From positions 1-50,896 of the forward strand of contig JBMNUL010000002.1 in assembly GCA_050946255.1 (NCBI GenBank): a DNA stretch of 50,896 nt. The letters are read 5' to 3'. The translations under genes were made by a program, and so were the position numbers. The stretch comes from JBMNUL01 sp050946255 (GTDB taxonomy: Bacteria > Actinomycetota > Coriobacteriia > Coriobacteriales > CADBOM01). The notes beneath the pieces are model-generated. The model ran no database searches and was not told the origin of the DNA. It saw only the letters and a list, made by a program, of their open reading frames with translations. Positions 42,118 to 50,818 of the stretch are shown here, piece after piece (positions within the stretch are counted from its first letter, which is position 1; each line of letters opens with the position of its first letter).

Positions 42118-42405
42118 TCAGTTGTTGTTATTGTTGTTGCTATTGTTGCGCCTCTTGCGGTCGCCGCGACCATTCACCACGGGAACCGTATAAGGAACAA
42201 GTGCCATCACCCTGGCACGCTTGATGGCGTTGGCCAGGTCATGCTGATGCTGGGTGCAGGTGCCGGTGACCCTGCGGGGCTTGATCTTGCCACGGTCGGT
42301 CATGTACCTGCGAAGCAGCTGGGTGTCTTTGTAGTCAATAGCAGGAGCATCGCTCTTGCAGAACTGACAATATTTGCGCCTTGGCTGGCGGCTGTACTCT
42401 GCCAT
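42118..42405 (-). CDS. rpsR: 30S ribosomal protein S18, Cys-containing form
   Basis: A 95-residue S18. It has YCQFCKSDAPAIDYKD with a CxxC pair (the zinc-type 'C+' form), LLRRYMTDRGKIKPRRVTGT and CTQHQHDLANAIKRAR, which is the rRNA- and S6-binding helix. It ends in an Asn-rich tail (NNSNNNNNN) that most S18 proteins lack. It forms a platform heterodimer with S6. AAAGGAGGGAAATA precedes the ATG at 42405; the longer frame to 42432 would begin upstream of this site. Zn-free paralogues are known in actinobacteria, but none is visible here. Confidence 0.95.
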   Translation of the reverse strand: MAEYSRQPRRKYCQFCKSDAPAIDYKDTQLLRRYMTDRGKIKPRRVTGTCTQHQHDLANAIKRARVMALVPYTVPVVNGRGDRKRRNNSNNNNNN

Positions 42406-42488
42406 TATTTCCCTCCTTTGCGTCATTTTCAAACGAAGGGGCGCGAGATGCGCGCCTTTGGTTCGAAACTGGTACAGGACGTGGCCGT

Positions 42489-42941
42489 CTAGAACGGAAT
42501 CTCCTCATCATAGATTCCCACATCTGGGGCATCCGGGATCTTGCCTTCGGAACTCTGGGAGCTGGCCTGCTGGCCATTTCCATCAGAATAGGACCTGCCG
42601 CCACCATTGGAGTTGCGAGATGACATGAACTCTATCTCGTCCACGATGACCTCGAGCTTGCTGCGCTTCTGGCCGTCGCGTTCCCATTGGCTGTAACGCA
42701 GCTTGCCCTCGATTGCAACCTTGGTGCCCTTGGTGAGAAACCTCGAAATTCCCTCTGCCCTGGCCCCGAACATGGTGCAATCGACATAGTTGGGATAATC
42801 TTCCCACTCTCCGGTTTGGGAGTTGCGCCTGCGGTCGTTTACCGCCACGCCGAAGCTCAAGACCGATGTGCCGCTCGCAGTGGAGCGCAGCTCTGGGTCG
42901 CGTGTTAGGTTTCCGCTTATGAGAACACGATTGATGCTCAT
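42489..42941 (-). CDS. ssb: single-stranded DNA-binding protein
   Basis: A 150-residue SSB. The OB fold runs from MSINRVLISGNLTRDPELR through FGVAVNDRR, YVDCTMFG and IEGKLRYSQWERDGQKRSKL to about residue 105. A Gly/Ser/Asn/Gln-rich linker follows, then the acidic tip DEEIPF, the docking site for repair and replication partners. The start at 42941 has AGGA five bases upstream; upstream codons in the open frame lack a site. The order rpsF-ssb-rpsR-rplI is conserved in many bacteria. Confidence 0.96.
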   Translation of the reverse strand: MSINRVLISGNLTRDPELRSTASGTSVLSFGVAVNDRRRNSQTGEWEDYPNYVDCTMFGARAEGISRFLTKGTKVAIEGKLRYSQWERDGQKRSKLEVIVDEIEFMSSRNSNGGGRSYSDGNGQQASSQSSEGKIPDAPDVGIYDEEIPF

Positions 42942-43007
42942 TTCGTCCTGCTTTCTAAAACAAAATCTTGTCCAACAGAAAAATTGCAATCCTGTTGAAG
43001 TTTCAAC

Positions 43008-43307
43008 TTAGGCCTCTTCGGTCTCGATGCGGCGGGTCACCATATAGCGGACAACGTCGTCGTCGATGCGAAGCACCCTGTTGAGCTCGGAAATCTGATC
43101 TGGCTCTGCGCTGAAGTTAACGAGATAGTAGTAACCATCAGTGAGATTGTCGATCTCATAGGCCAGCTTGCGCTTGCCCCATTCATCAACGGAGTCGATG
43201 GTTCCATTTATGCCGGTGATCATCTCAGACACTTTGTTTGCAGCGGCAATGCGCTCGCTATCTTCAAGTGCTGGGTCGACGAAGTATAGCAGCTCGTAAG
43301 CTTTCAT
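43008..43307 (-). CDS. rpsF: 30S ribosomal protein S6
   Basis: A 99-residue S6 of normal length. It starts MKAYELLYFVDPALEDSE and has WGKRKLAYEIDNLTDGYYYLVNF and LNRVLRIDDDVVRYMVTR, typical of the ferredoxin-like fold. It pairs with S18 on the 30S platform. AGAGGAGGTGACGT precedes the ATG. It heads the operon with ssb 66 bases downstream. Confidence 0.96.
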   Translation of the reverse strand: MKAYELLYFVDPALEDSERIAAANKVSEMITGINGTIDSVDEWGKRKLAYEIDNLTDGYYYLVNFSAEPDQISELNRVLRIDDDVVRYMVTRRIETEEA

Positions 43308-43331
43308 ACGTCACCTCCTCTGGACTAAACG

Positions 43332-43353
43332 GCCCGGGTCTTCTTACCTGGGC
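43332..43353 (-). promoter_or_regulatory. rpsF leader hairpin, possible S6:S18 autoregulation site
   Basis: On the minus strand GCCC-AG-GT and AC-CC-GGGC form a stem with an internal loop and AAGAAG apical loop, followed by CCG, 25 bases before rpsF. A leader bound by the S6:S18 complex is known in other bacteria and is described as a bulged hairpin with CCG. The match here is by shape only. Confidence 0.35.
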
Positions 43354-43373
43354 AGGAAAATAACTAGTGCATA

Positions 43374-44525
43374 TTAGCACCTTTTGGCTGCTTTGGGTAT
43401 TCTCAAGCTGCCAAATGTGCCGCTCGCGTGAGCTTTTCGTCCATTGCTCTCCGATATCCCCGAACCAAAGGGTTTGGCTTCAGCCTCCTTCCCCAACTTG
43501 TGGGATTGCCTTGCCGAACGCAACTTCCCAGCTGCGATCAATGCCAATATAGAAACAGATGCAATTGGAATCATGAATGAAAAGTCCTTGAGGGCCAATG
43601 CTCCATCACCGATCTCCTCGATCATTGAGCAAACTCCCTTGAATTTCTCGGAGAAGAAACCTGAAATCAAAGCCCATGTGATCTCCAATAATCCCCGGTG
43701 CTCTTCTTGGTTTGCAGAGCTTCCCAATGCAGGTGTCTCTCCGCCAACTTCTGAAGAAATGGTGGCATTGTCTCCAGGAGAAGAACTTGCAGACCCGCTT
43801 TCGGATAACTGTTCAGACGCCGCATTACGAACAACGTCCCCACTTGCAGTTCCATATTGTGATTCAGCAGGATTGTAAACTTGGGAGACGTCGGAGGAAC
43901 CTACATTGGCAGCTTCTGACCCAGCCGTCTCTGAGCTAGTGGTGGTGTGCTCGTTTTGATAGTCCAACGGCAACACTGCTTCTGAGCTTTCTTTTTCGGA
44001 CGAGTACCCCTGAACCGGTAAACCTAATATCTCGCTCGGATCTAGATAGACTCTTCCACGTTTCAAGCCGACGTGAAGATGCGTAGCTGCACTAGATTTA
44101 TCTCCGGTTGAAGCAACTGTTCCAATGGCTTGCCCGCTGGAAATGCTCTCTCCTTCCGAAACGGAAACTGACCCCAAGGGCATGAGCGTCACCGTTCTGC
44201 CGTCCTCCATCCCAATGGACAGGGCGAGCATGGTGGGCGACCCAGATGTATCACCATCTGGAACGTACCCGATGAAGGAAACCTCTCCCCCAACAGGAGC
44301 GTCGACTTCCTCTCCTGCCACTGCCTGGCAATCTATTCCATGATGAGTTGTTGACCTGCCCGCAGACGAAGTGTATGTCTGCTGATAATCCAAGAGCACC
44401 TCCCCTTCAGAATGCAGTGGCCAAGCTGCAAGGGCGTTTGTCGGCATCAATACCAACAGTAGCAAAGCGAAGAGAAGGGAGGACACGGGTAACGTAACAG
44501 GCGCAAATTTAGATGGTGTTTTCAT
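43374..44525 (-). CDS. secreted M23 (LytM-like) peptidase with C-terminal membrane anchor
   Basis: A 383-residue protein. The signal peptide (MKTPSKFAPVTLPVSSLLFA...NALA) is followed by an M23 domain at about residues 35-170. The zinc ligands are in HHGID (HxxxD) and THLHVGL (HxH). Residues 175-275 are a Ser/Glu/Gly-rich linker. A hydrophobic helix near 320-340 (FMIPIASVSILALIAA) precedes a basic tail, so the peptidase should be tethered outside with a cytoplasmic C-terminus. M23 enzymes cut peptidoglycan crossbridges or act as cofactors in division. The sequence GEEVDAPVGGEVSF is the usual first barrel strand. The start at 44525 has GGAGG eight bases upstream; the TTG at 44531 is too close to it. 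Confidence 0.88.
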   Translation of the reverse strand: MKTPSKFAPVTLPVSSLLFALLLLVLMPTNALAAWPLHSEGEVLLDYQQTYTSSAGRSTTHHGIDCQAVAGEEVDAPVGGEVSFIGYVPDGDTSGSPTMLALSIGMEDGRTVTLMPLGSVSVSEGESISSGQAIGTVASTGDKSSAATHLHVGLKRGRVYLDPSEILGLPVQGYSSEKESSEAVLPLDYQNEHTTTSSETAGSEAANVGSSDVSQVYNPAESQYGTASGDVVRNAASEQLSESGSASSSPGDNATISSEVGGETPALGSSANQEEHRGLLEITWALISGFFSEKFKGVCSMIEEIGDGALALKDFSFMIPIASVSILALIAAGKLRSARQSHKLGKEAEAKPFGSGISESNGRKAHASGTFGSLRIPKAAKRC

Positions 44526-45055
44526 TTTCAATCCCTCCTCTCCGCTGTTTGCTACGCAGATTATGAAGGGGGAATCAAAACGAAAAACTTGGGGTTTCTA
44601 AACGAAATCCAAACTATGCCTGAATGAAACCATCGCTTGATGGAAGCCTTATCTGAATGGGAACCTTGCTAACGCCCGGCGGGCTTAAGGGTGTTCTGCT
44701 GGTTGAACTAGCGGGAAATAGTTAATATAATTTTCCAATTGAGGCGAAGCTCACCGGCCACTGTGCCGGTCTCAGCTTCGCCTCAAACTTTCACCCTCTT
44801 CATTCGCCCCTCTGCCACCTTGCTCACGCCAGGCCGAGCACGGGACAAACGAACCTAACACCACACCAGAATGAGAGCCACACCCAAATGCGAGCACAAC
44901 AGTCTGATGGCCAAATATTGTAAAATGCCTGCGACGGCCCAGACGGTTCATATTTATATAAATTCTGTTCAGAAACTCTATCCATTCAACCCCTCAGTTA
45001 TACTTAGTGAATTAGAACCGAGAGCCCGATACAAGGGCGAAAAAGGAACCACTTG
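44526..45055. other. 530-base divergent gap with long palindrome
   Basis: It contains the 48-base palindrome at 44739-44786 and, near the HEAT-protein gene, TATACT at 44999-45004 as a possible -10 box with a weak -35. AT-rich tracts lie at 44940-44970. Short frames in it have no ribosome site or family resemblance. Confidence 0.5.
44739..44786. repeat. 48-base two-level palindrome
   Basis: Outer arms TTGAGGCGAAGCT/AGCTTCGCCTCAA (13 bp, perfect) enclose a second hairpin ACCGGC/GCCGGT. It lies between divergent genes, where no transcript needs ending, with AATTATATT on one side. It may be a relic terminator of a lost gene, a protein-binding site or a mobile hairpin element. Confidence 0.8.
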
Positions 45056-46801
45056 ATGAACTTCGAATCAAACAATCCCCGCACCAGCAGTTTGATCAAC
45101 CCCTTCTATGTAAAAGACCGCGAGTACAACGCTGCGTATAAGAAGATGGCCACTAAGTGCACTTTCCCAGCAGCTTTCGACAACGGTCTCTACCATGTTC
45201 TGGTTGGGGTATGGATCTGCGTCATGGGCTTTTCCGGATTGGCAATGTTGACGATAGGCAACGAGATAATCTCCTTTGCAATAGGGCTGGTTCTTGCCTT
45301 CGTCATCACCTATTTCTATGGAAGATACATGCAGGTGAAGGTCATGTTCCCACGCGGAGGAACTATGTTGAGAAGCCGCGGGAATGCCAAACCTGTATAT
45401 TGGATCATCCCTGTCATCTTCTTAGTCGGTTATCCAATATATGCGATTGTCTCCGGAAACCCACTTGCAGTTGAGATCACCATTGGATGCGTCTATGCGC
45501 TTCTGGGAGTCCTGGCATTTGCCAAGACAAGCCGCACAGGTCTCCTGTTCCTGGCATTGCTCTTGCTGGCAATTCCGCTTCTCATGGTCTACATGGGCTT
45601 TGCCTCCAACGACATCTTGAACGAGATCGTGCTCGTATCTCCATACGAGGGAATCGTGTTCGTGATGTGCGGAATCTGGATGCAGCAGCGCGCAATCATG
45701 CCCAACATCAACAGACACGATAGGGAGCTCCTCAAGGAATACTTGACCTCGGGAGACGAAAAGAAGCAATTCACCGCAGCGTCGTTTCTGTGTGGAAGCG
45801 TCGACCCTGTGCTCATGCCGGAGCTGCTGGACCTCTGCCAGAACGATAACCTCGCAGTTTCCTACACGGCCCAAGTTGCCATGGGAAACATCTGGGGGCC
45901 GAAACCCAATGAGCTTTTCGGGCAGCAGGCGACCGATATGCGAAACGATATTCCAGAAGAATACAGACAGCAGGTTGCCGAGCAAATGGAGGCCCGCCGC
46001 AAGACTGTGCACGACCGCTGGCTCAAGCACTACGAGATCGTGGAGAACACATTGCACGAGATAGCTAGCGAGAACGGCGAGACCCAGGAAAAGCTCTACG
46101 ACCTCGCCGCAGGCAAGAACGTCCGCTACACGCAGGCAAGGGTCATCGCACTCGAAATGCTCGGAACGCTCCGTACCCCGAGGGCATATTCCACTCTCAT
46201 GGACACGCTCCTCCGCAAGGACAAGAAGATTGCAATTGCCGCGATGCACGGGTTCTTTGGAGCTGACAGCAAGTCGGTTCTCTACCTGGAGAAGTTCTTC
46301 GTCGCCAAGAGTTCCTGGATTCGCCGTCGAGCGATCAGGGCCACGCGCTACATGCTCGATTACCTCGCGATATTCGACGAGAACGAGAACGCAGTGGCGA
46401 GAGCCTTGCTTGAGCCAGACATTGATGGACTGTTCGATTCGGAGGACACAACCACATTCGCCGCCACAATCTGCCTGCTTCCCGGTGACACCGAGGACGA
46501 GATAGACATCATCGAGCAGTATTGCGAGAACAGCCGACCGTTGATAAAGGTCGAGGGGCTGTGCACGTTATCGAGGTTGCAGCCCGAAAGGGCAGTCAAT
46601 TGGGTGCTTCCGGCGCTCAACGATCCGAGTGCGGCCGTGCGATACGCCGCGATCAAGTGCGTGGCGAAGCTGAGGCTCCCCCAGAGCATGGACGTCTTCA
46701 GGAGAATGTCCAGTGACAGATCTCCCAGAGTCGCTCGTCTCGCCTCCATGAATTTGGAGAAACTGCAAGCTGCGATGCGTCCTGCCAACCCTTGGATTTA
46801 G
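45056..46801 (+). CDS. membrane protein with cytoplasmic HEAT repeats
   Basis: A 581-residue protein. The first 190 residues hold about five to six hydrophobic helices (LYHVLVGVWICVMGFSGLAM; IISFAIGLVLAFVITYFY; YWIIPVIFLVGYPIYAIV; two more to residue 185). The remaining 390 residues are soluble and mostly alpha-helical, with HEAT-like repeats such as RVIALEMLGTLRTPRAYSTL, RAIRATRYMLDYL and AAVRYAAIKCVAKLRLPQS. HEAT repeats are protein-binding scaffolds, so it may be a membrane adaptor. No enzyme motif is visible and I do not recognise a named family. The ATG at 45056 has AAGGA eight bases upstream; a TTG one codon earlier is less likely. It precedes purL in the same direction but is 282 bases away, with a separate promoter. 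Confidence 0.8.
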   Translation: MNFESNNPRTSSLINPFYVKDREYNAAYKKMATKCTFPAAFDNGLYHVLVGVWICVMGFSGLAMLTIGNEIISFAIGLVLAFVITYFYGRYMQVKVMFPRGGTMLRSRGNAKPVYWIIPVIFLVGYPIYAIVSGNPLAVEITIGCVYALLGVLAFAKTSRTGLLFLALLLLAIPLLMVYMGFASNDILNEIVLVSPYEGIVFVMCGIWMQQRAIMPNINRHDRELLKEYLTSGDEKKQFTAASFLCGSVDPVLMPELLDLCQNDNLAVSYTAQVAMGNIWGPKPNELFGQQATDMRNDIPEEYRQQVAEQMEARRKTVHDRWLKHYEIVENTLHEIASENGETQEKLYDLAAGKNVRYTQARVIALEMLGTLRTPRAYSTLMDTLLRKDKKIAIAAMHGFFGADSKSVLYLEKFFVAKSSWIRRRAIRATRYMLDYLAIFDENENAVARALLEPDIDGLFDSEDTTTFAATICLLPGDTEDEIDIIEQYCENSRPLIKVEGLCTLSRLQPERAVNWVLPALNDPSAAVRYAAIKCVAKLRLPQSMDVFRRMSSDRSPRVARLASMNLEKLQAAMRPANPWI

Positions 46802-46990
46802 GATCTGGACTCGCACTTCTAAATCACCGGGCTTTCTTTCCGGCTCGCCATTCACAATCTGCGTTCTGGCTCAGTGGGCGTGTGCTCCCCTTTTGCGTTC
46901 ATTTGCGGGGCGGCTCAGCCTTCTTCTCCCCCTCTCGCAAGTCTTGCGCAGACAGGCGGATGTCACACTCCCGCAACACCATCAACTTAA

Positions 46991-47061
46991 TATAATGAGA
47001 GCATGATCCAACGCGCCTCCGGGCGCCACGTTCGGCAATGCCAGGGGCTGCACCTTGCCCC
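46991..47061 (+). promoter_or_regulatory. purL promoter and hairpin leader
   Basis: A perfect TATAAT lies at 46991-46996 with a poor -35. The following leader of about 80 bases has two small hairpins: GCGCC-TCCG-GGCGC (47013-47026) and GGGGC...GCCCC (47044-47061). The latter ends shortly before the GAGGG ribosome site. No known purine riboswitch core was recognised. Confidence 0.45.
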
Positions 47062-47083
47062 GCAAGATGAGAGGGCGGATTCA

Positions 47084-50000
47084 ATGGTTTCCCGAATCTA
47101 CGTTGAGAAGAAGCAGGGCTTCGACGTCGAGGCGCAACAACTGGCTAGAGAGTTGAGGGACATCCTCGGAATCAGCGGCCTAACCGGGCTGAGATTGCTC
47201 AACAGATACGATGTCGAGGGCATCGACGAGCAGCTGTTCGAACAATGTGTTCCCACCGTGTTCAGCGAGCCGCAGGTTGACGTCACCTATGCCGAACTTC
47301 CCGATTCGAACGGCGCTACGGTGTTTGCAGTTGAGGCCTTGCCGGGGCAGTTCGACCAGCGTGCAGACTCGGCCAGCGAGTGCATCCAGCTGATCAGCCA
47401 GGGAGAGCGGCCCGAAGTCAGAAACGCCAAGGTCTACTATCTCGAGGGAAACCTCTCTGAACACGATGTCGAGACGGTGAAGAACTACGTCATCAACCCA
47501 GTGGAGACCCGCGAGGCCTCGCTCGAGAAGTTCGACACGTTGAAGCGCACGTTTCCCACTCCTGACCCAGTGGAGATAATCGAGGGGTTCAACGACCTCG
47601 ACAGCGACGGGCTTGCCTCCTTCATCAAAGAGCGTGGTCTTGCAATGGACTTGGCCGACATCCAGTTCTGCCAAGAATATTTTTCGGGAGAAGGACGCTG
47701 CCCCACGATCACAGAAATCAAGATGATCGACACATATTGGTCGGATCACTGCAGGCACACGACCTTCGGCACCGTCCTGGACGACGTGCAGATCGACGAC
47801 TCGATTGTGCAGCAGGCATTCAACAAGTACATGCAGATACGCCATGAACTCGGCCGCGACGAGAAGCCGATCTGCCTCATGGATATGGGGACGATCGGAG
47901 CCAAGTACCTCAAAGCGAAGGGGATTCTCAAGAATCAGGACGAGTCGGAGGAGATCAACGCCTGCACGGTCAAGATCAAGTGCGACGTCGATGGTGAGCA
48001 ACAGGATTGGCTCTTCCTCTTCAAGAACGAGACCCACAACCATCCAACCGAGATAGAGCCCTTCGGTGGAGCCGCTACCTGCATCGGAGGAGCAATCCGC
48101 GACCCGCTCTCTGGACGCAGCTATGTATACCAGGCGATGCGCGTGACCGGTGCCGCCGATCCTCACACCCCAATCTCCGAAACGCTTCCCGGTAAGCTGC
48201 CCCAGCGCAAGCTCGTGACAACAGCTGCCGCAGGGTATTCATCCTATGGAAACCAAATCGGACTCGCAACTGGACAGGTGGACGAGCTCTACCACCCCGG
48301 CTATGTGGCAAAGCGCATGGAGGTCGGAGCAGTTGTTGGCGCCACCCCGGCAGACCATGTGAGGCGCGAGACCCCGGCACCAGGAGATGTGGTGATCCTC
48401 CTAGGAGGGCGCACCGGACGCGATGGAATCGGCGGTGCAACTGGTTCCTCCAAAGAGCACAAGCTCGAGAGCCTGGAGACCTGCGGGGCCGAAGTTCAAA
48501 AGGGAAATGCCCCGGTAGAGCGCAAGTTGCAAAGGCTGTTCCGCCGCAAGGACGCATGCCGTCTCATCAAGCGTTGCAACGACTTCGGAGCCGGAGGCGT
48601 GTCCGTGGCAATAGGCGAGCTTGCCGACGGGCTCTACATCGACTTGGACAAGGTACCCAAGAAATACGACGGTCTCGACGGCACCGAGCTTGCAATTTCC
48701 GAGAGCCAGGAGCGCATGGCCTGTGCCGTTGCAGCATCCGACGTTGACGAGTTCATCGGTTACGCTCATGAGGAGAACCTTGAGGCCACCCCAATCGCGA
48801 CCGTGACCGAGGAACCCCGCGTGCGCATGGTGTGGAACGGTGACACTATCGTGGACGTGAGCCGCGAGTTCCTAGCCTCCAACGGCGCTCCCAAGCATCA
48901 AGCCGTCAACGTCGAGGAAGGCGGGAGCTACACCACGCCTTGGATGCAGGGCGACCTTGTTTCGGCATCGCTCTCAGAGCGCATGCACGCGCTGGTGACC
49001 GACCTCAACGTCTGCTCGAACAAGGGGCTTTCCGAACGCTTCGACTCCACAATCGGGGCGGCAACCGTGCTGATGCCCTTCGGTGGCAAGCGTCAGCTCA
49101 CCCCGAGCATGGCCATGATCGCCAAGCTCCCGGTCTTCGGAGAGACAACCACCACAAGCGGAATGGCATGGGGCTTCAATCCCTACATCATGGATGCAAA
49201 CCAGTACAAGGGTGCTTATCTCAGCGTGGTGGAGAGCGTGAGCAAGCTCGTTGCCGCTGGATTCGACCGCCGCGGCGCTTACCTCAGCTTCCAGGAGTAC
49301 TTCGAGAGCCTGCGCACCGACCCCAAGCGCTGGGGCAAGCCAATGGGAGCCGTTCTTGGTGCATTGATGGCGCAAATCGACCTTGGAATCGGTGCCATTG
49401 GCGGCAAGGATTCAATGAGCGGGAGCTTCGAGGACCTCGACGTCCCCCCGACGCTTATCAGCTTCGCCGTTGCCATCGGCGATGTGGACAATGCAACTTC
49501 ACCCGAGTTCAAAGCCGCAGGCCACAAGGTGCTCTGCATCCATCCCTGGTATGACACCGATGGGCTAATGCCAGATGTACCCGGCATGAACGCTGTGATG
49601 GATATGGTTCAGCAACTGATCTGCGATGGCAAGGCTCTGGCAGTGTCCACCCCCGGATATGGATGCGCGGCGGAGTCGCTTTTCAAGATGTGCCTTGGAA
49701 ACGCCATAGGCTTCGAGATGGCCGAAGGAATCGACCCCGACATCCTGTTCACCCCAGCCTATGGAACGTTTTTAGTAGAACTCGCCGATGGCGCAGAGGT
49801 GCCGGCGGGTGATGACCTCGCACATGTAGTGGAGCTGGGCACCACCAGCAGCAGATACGTGTTCTCCGGCGCAGGTGAGACCATCGACATGAACGAGCTG
49901 CAGGAAGCCTGGGAGCATGCAATCGAGGACGTTTTCCCCTATCGTGGCGAGGGCGAGGAAGTCGAAACCATCAGTTCCGACGCCAAAGCTCCGGCGGCTC

Positions 50001-50818
50001 ACGGCGCACATATTGCCAAGCCCAAGGTCGTCATCCCGGTGTTCCCCGGCAACAATTGCGAATACGATTCCGCACAGGCCTTCGAGCGCGCTGGTGCCGA
50101 AGTTGAGACCTTCATCGTGAACAATCTCTCGCCAAAGGCGGTTACCGAGAGCGCAGAGGAGCTCGTGAGGCTGATTGGAGAGAGCCAGATCCTCATGATC
50201 CCCGGTGGCTTCTCCGGAGGAGACGAGCCAGATGGTTCCGCCAAGTTCATCACCGCATTCTTCAGGGCTCCGTCGGTGACCGAGGCTGTGCGCGACCTCC
50301 TGCAGAACCGCGACGGCCTGATTCTCGGAATCTGCAATGGATTCCAGGCTCTCGTGAAGTTGGGGTTGGTCCCGTTCGGCGATATCAGACCGATGGATTC
50401 AGACTGCCCGACGTTGACGTTCAACAGCATAGGACGGCATCAGAGCAGGCTCGTGCGCACGCGAGTCGCATCTACGCTTTCACCTTGGTTCAGCAAATGC
50501 GAAGTTGGGGACATCCACATGATGCCTATCAGTCATGGTGAGGGACGCTTCGTCGCAAACGACGAGGTCCTTGCCCAGCTGAAGGCCAACGGGCAGATCG
50601 CCACGCAATATGTTGACGAACTCGGAGTGCCCTCGATGGACATGGATGTGAATCCCAATGGGTCGATGCTCGCAATCGAGGGGATCACCAGCCCCGACGG
50701 ACGCGTCCTCGGAAAGATGGGCCACACGGAGAGAAGCGGCGCGGGGCTCTACAAAAACGTTCCTGGAGTGGTCATCCAGCCTCTGATCGAAGGTGGTGTG
50801 GGCTACTTCACCGAGTAG
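47084..50818 (+). CDS. purL: phosphoribosylformylglycinamidine synthase, single-chain
   Basis: A 1244-residue FGAM synthase carrying synthetase and glutaminase on one chain. The N-domain is followed by the synthetase core: DTYWSDHCRHTTF, KNETHNHPTEIEPFGGAATC, GGRTGRDGIGGATGSS, CNDFGAGGVSVAIGEL and IGGKDSMSGSF. The C-terminal class I amidotransferase (about residues 985-1244) has the nucleophile in GICNGFQAL and HGEGR with the catalytic His. It turns FGAR, glutamine and ATP into FGAM, step four of IMP synthesis. Length and motif spelling resemble the clostridial-type single-chain PurL rather than the three-protein PurLQS of most actinobacteria. The ATG at 47084 has GAGGG eight bases upstream; the frame from 47003 starts inside the leader. 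Confidence 0.95.
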   Translation: MVSRIYVEKKQGFDVEAQQLARELRDILGISGLTGLRLLNRYDVEGIDEQLFEQCVPTVFSEPQVDVTYAELPDSNGATVFAVEALPGQFDQRADSASECIQLISQGERPEVRNAKVYYLEGNLSEHDVETVKNYVINPVETREASLEKFDTLKRTFPTPDPVEIIEGFNDLDSDGLASFIKERGLAMDLADIQFCQEYFSGEGRCPTITEIKMIDTYWSDHCRHTTFGTVLDDVQIDDSIVQQAFNKYMQIRHELGRDEKPICLMDMGTIGAKYLKAKGILKNQDESEEINACTVKIKCDVDGEQQDWLFLFKNETHNHPTEIEPFGGAATCIGGAIRDPLSGRSYVYQAMRVTGAADPHTPISETLPGKLPQRKLVTTAAAGYSSYGNQIGLATGQVDELYHPGYVAKRMEVGAVVGATPADHVRRETPAPGDVVILLGGRTGRDGIGGATGSSKEHKLESLETCGAEVQKGNAPVERKLQRLFRRKDACRLIKRCNDFGAGGVSVAIGELADGLYIDLDKVPKKYDGLDGTELAISESQERMACAVAASDVDEFIGYAHEENLEATPIATVTEEPRVRMVWNGDTIVDVSREFLASNGAPKHQAVNVEEGGSYTTPWMQGDLVSASLSERMHALVTDLNVCSNKGLSERFDSTIGAATVLMPFGGKRQLTPSMAMIAKLPVFGETTTTSGMAWGFNPYIMDANQYKGAYLSVVESVSKLVAAGFDRRGAYLSFQEYFESLRTDPKRWGKPMGAVLGALMAQIDLGIGAIGGKDSMSGSFEDLDVPPTLISFAVAIGDVDNATSPEFKAAGHKVLCIHPWYDTDGLMPDVPGMNAVMDMVQQLICDGKALAVSTPGYGCAAESLFKMCLGNAIGFEMAEGIDPDILFTPAYGTFLVELADGAEVPAGDDLAHVVELGTTSSRYVFSGAGETIDMNELQEAWEHAIEDVFPYRGEGEEVETISSDAKAPAAHGAHIAKPKVVIPVFPGNNCEYDSAQAFERAGAEVETFIVNNLSPKAVTESAEELVRLIGESQILMIPGGFSGGDEPDGSAKFITAFFRAPSVTEAVRDLLQNRDGLILGICNGFQALVKLGLVPFGDIRPMDSDCPTLTFNSIGRHQSRLVRTRVASTLSPWFSKCEVGDIHMMPISHGEGRFVANDEVLAQLKANGQIATQYVDELGVPSMDMDVNPNGSMLAIEGITSPDGRVLGKMGHTERSGAGLYKNVPGVVIQPLIEGGVGYFTE

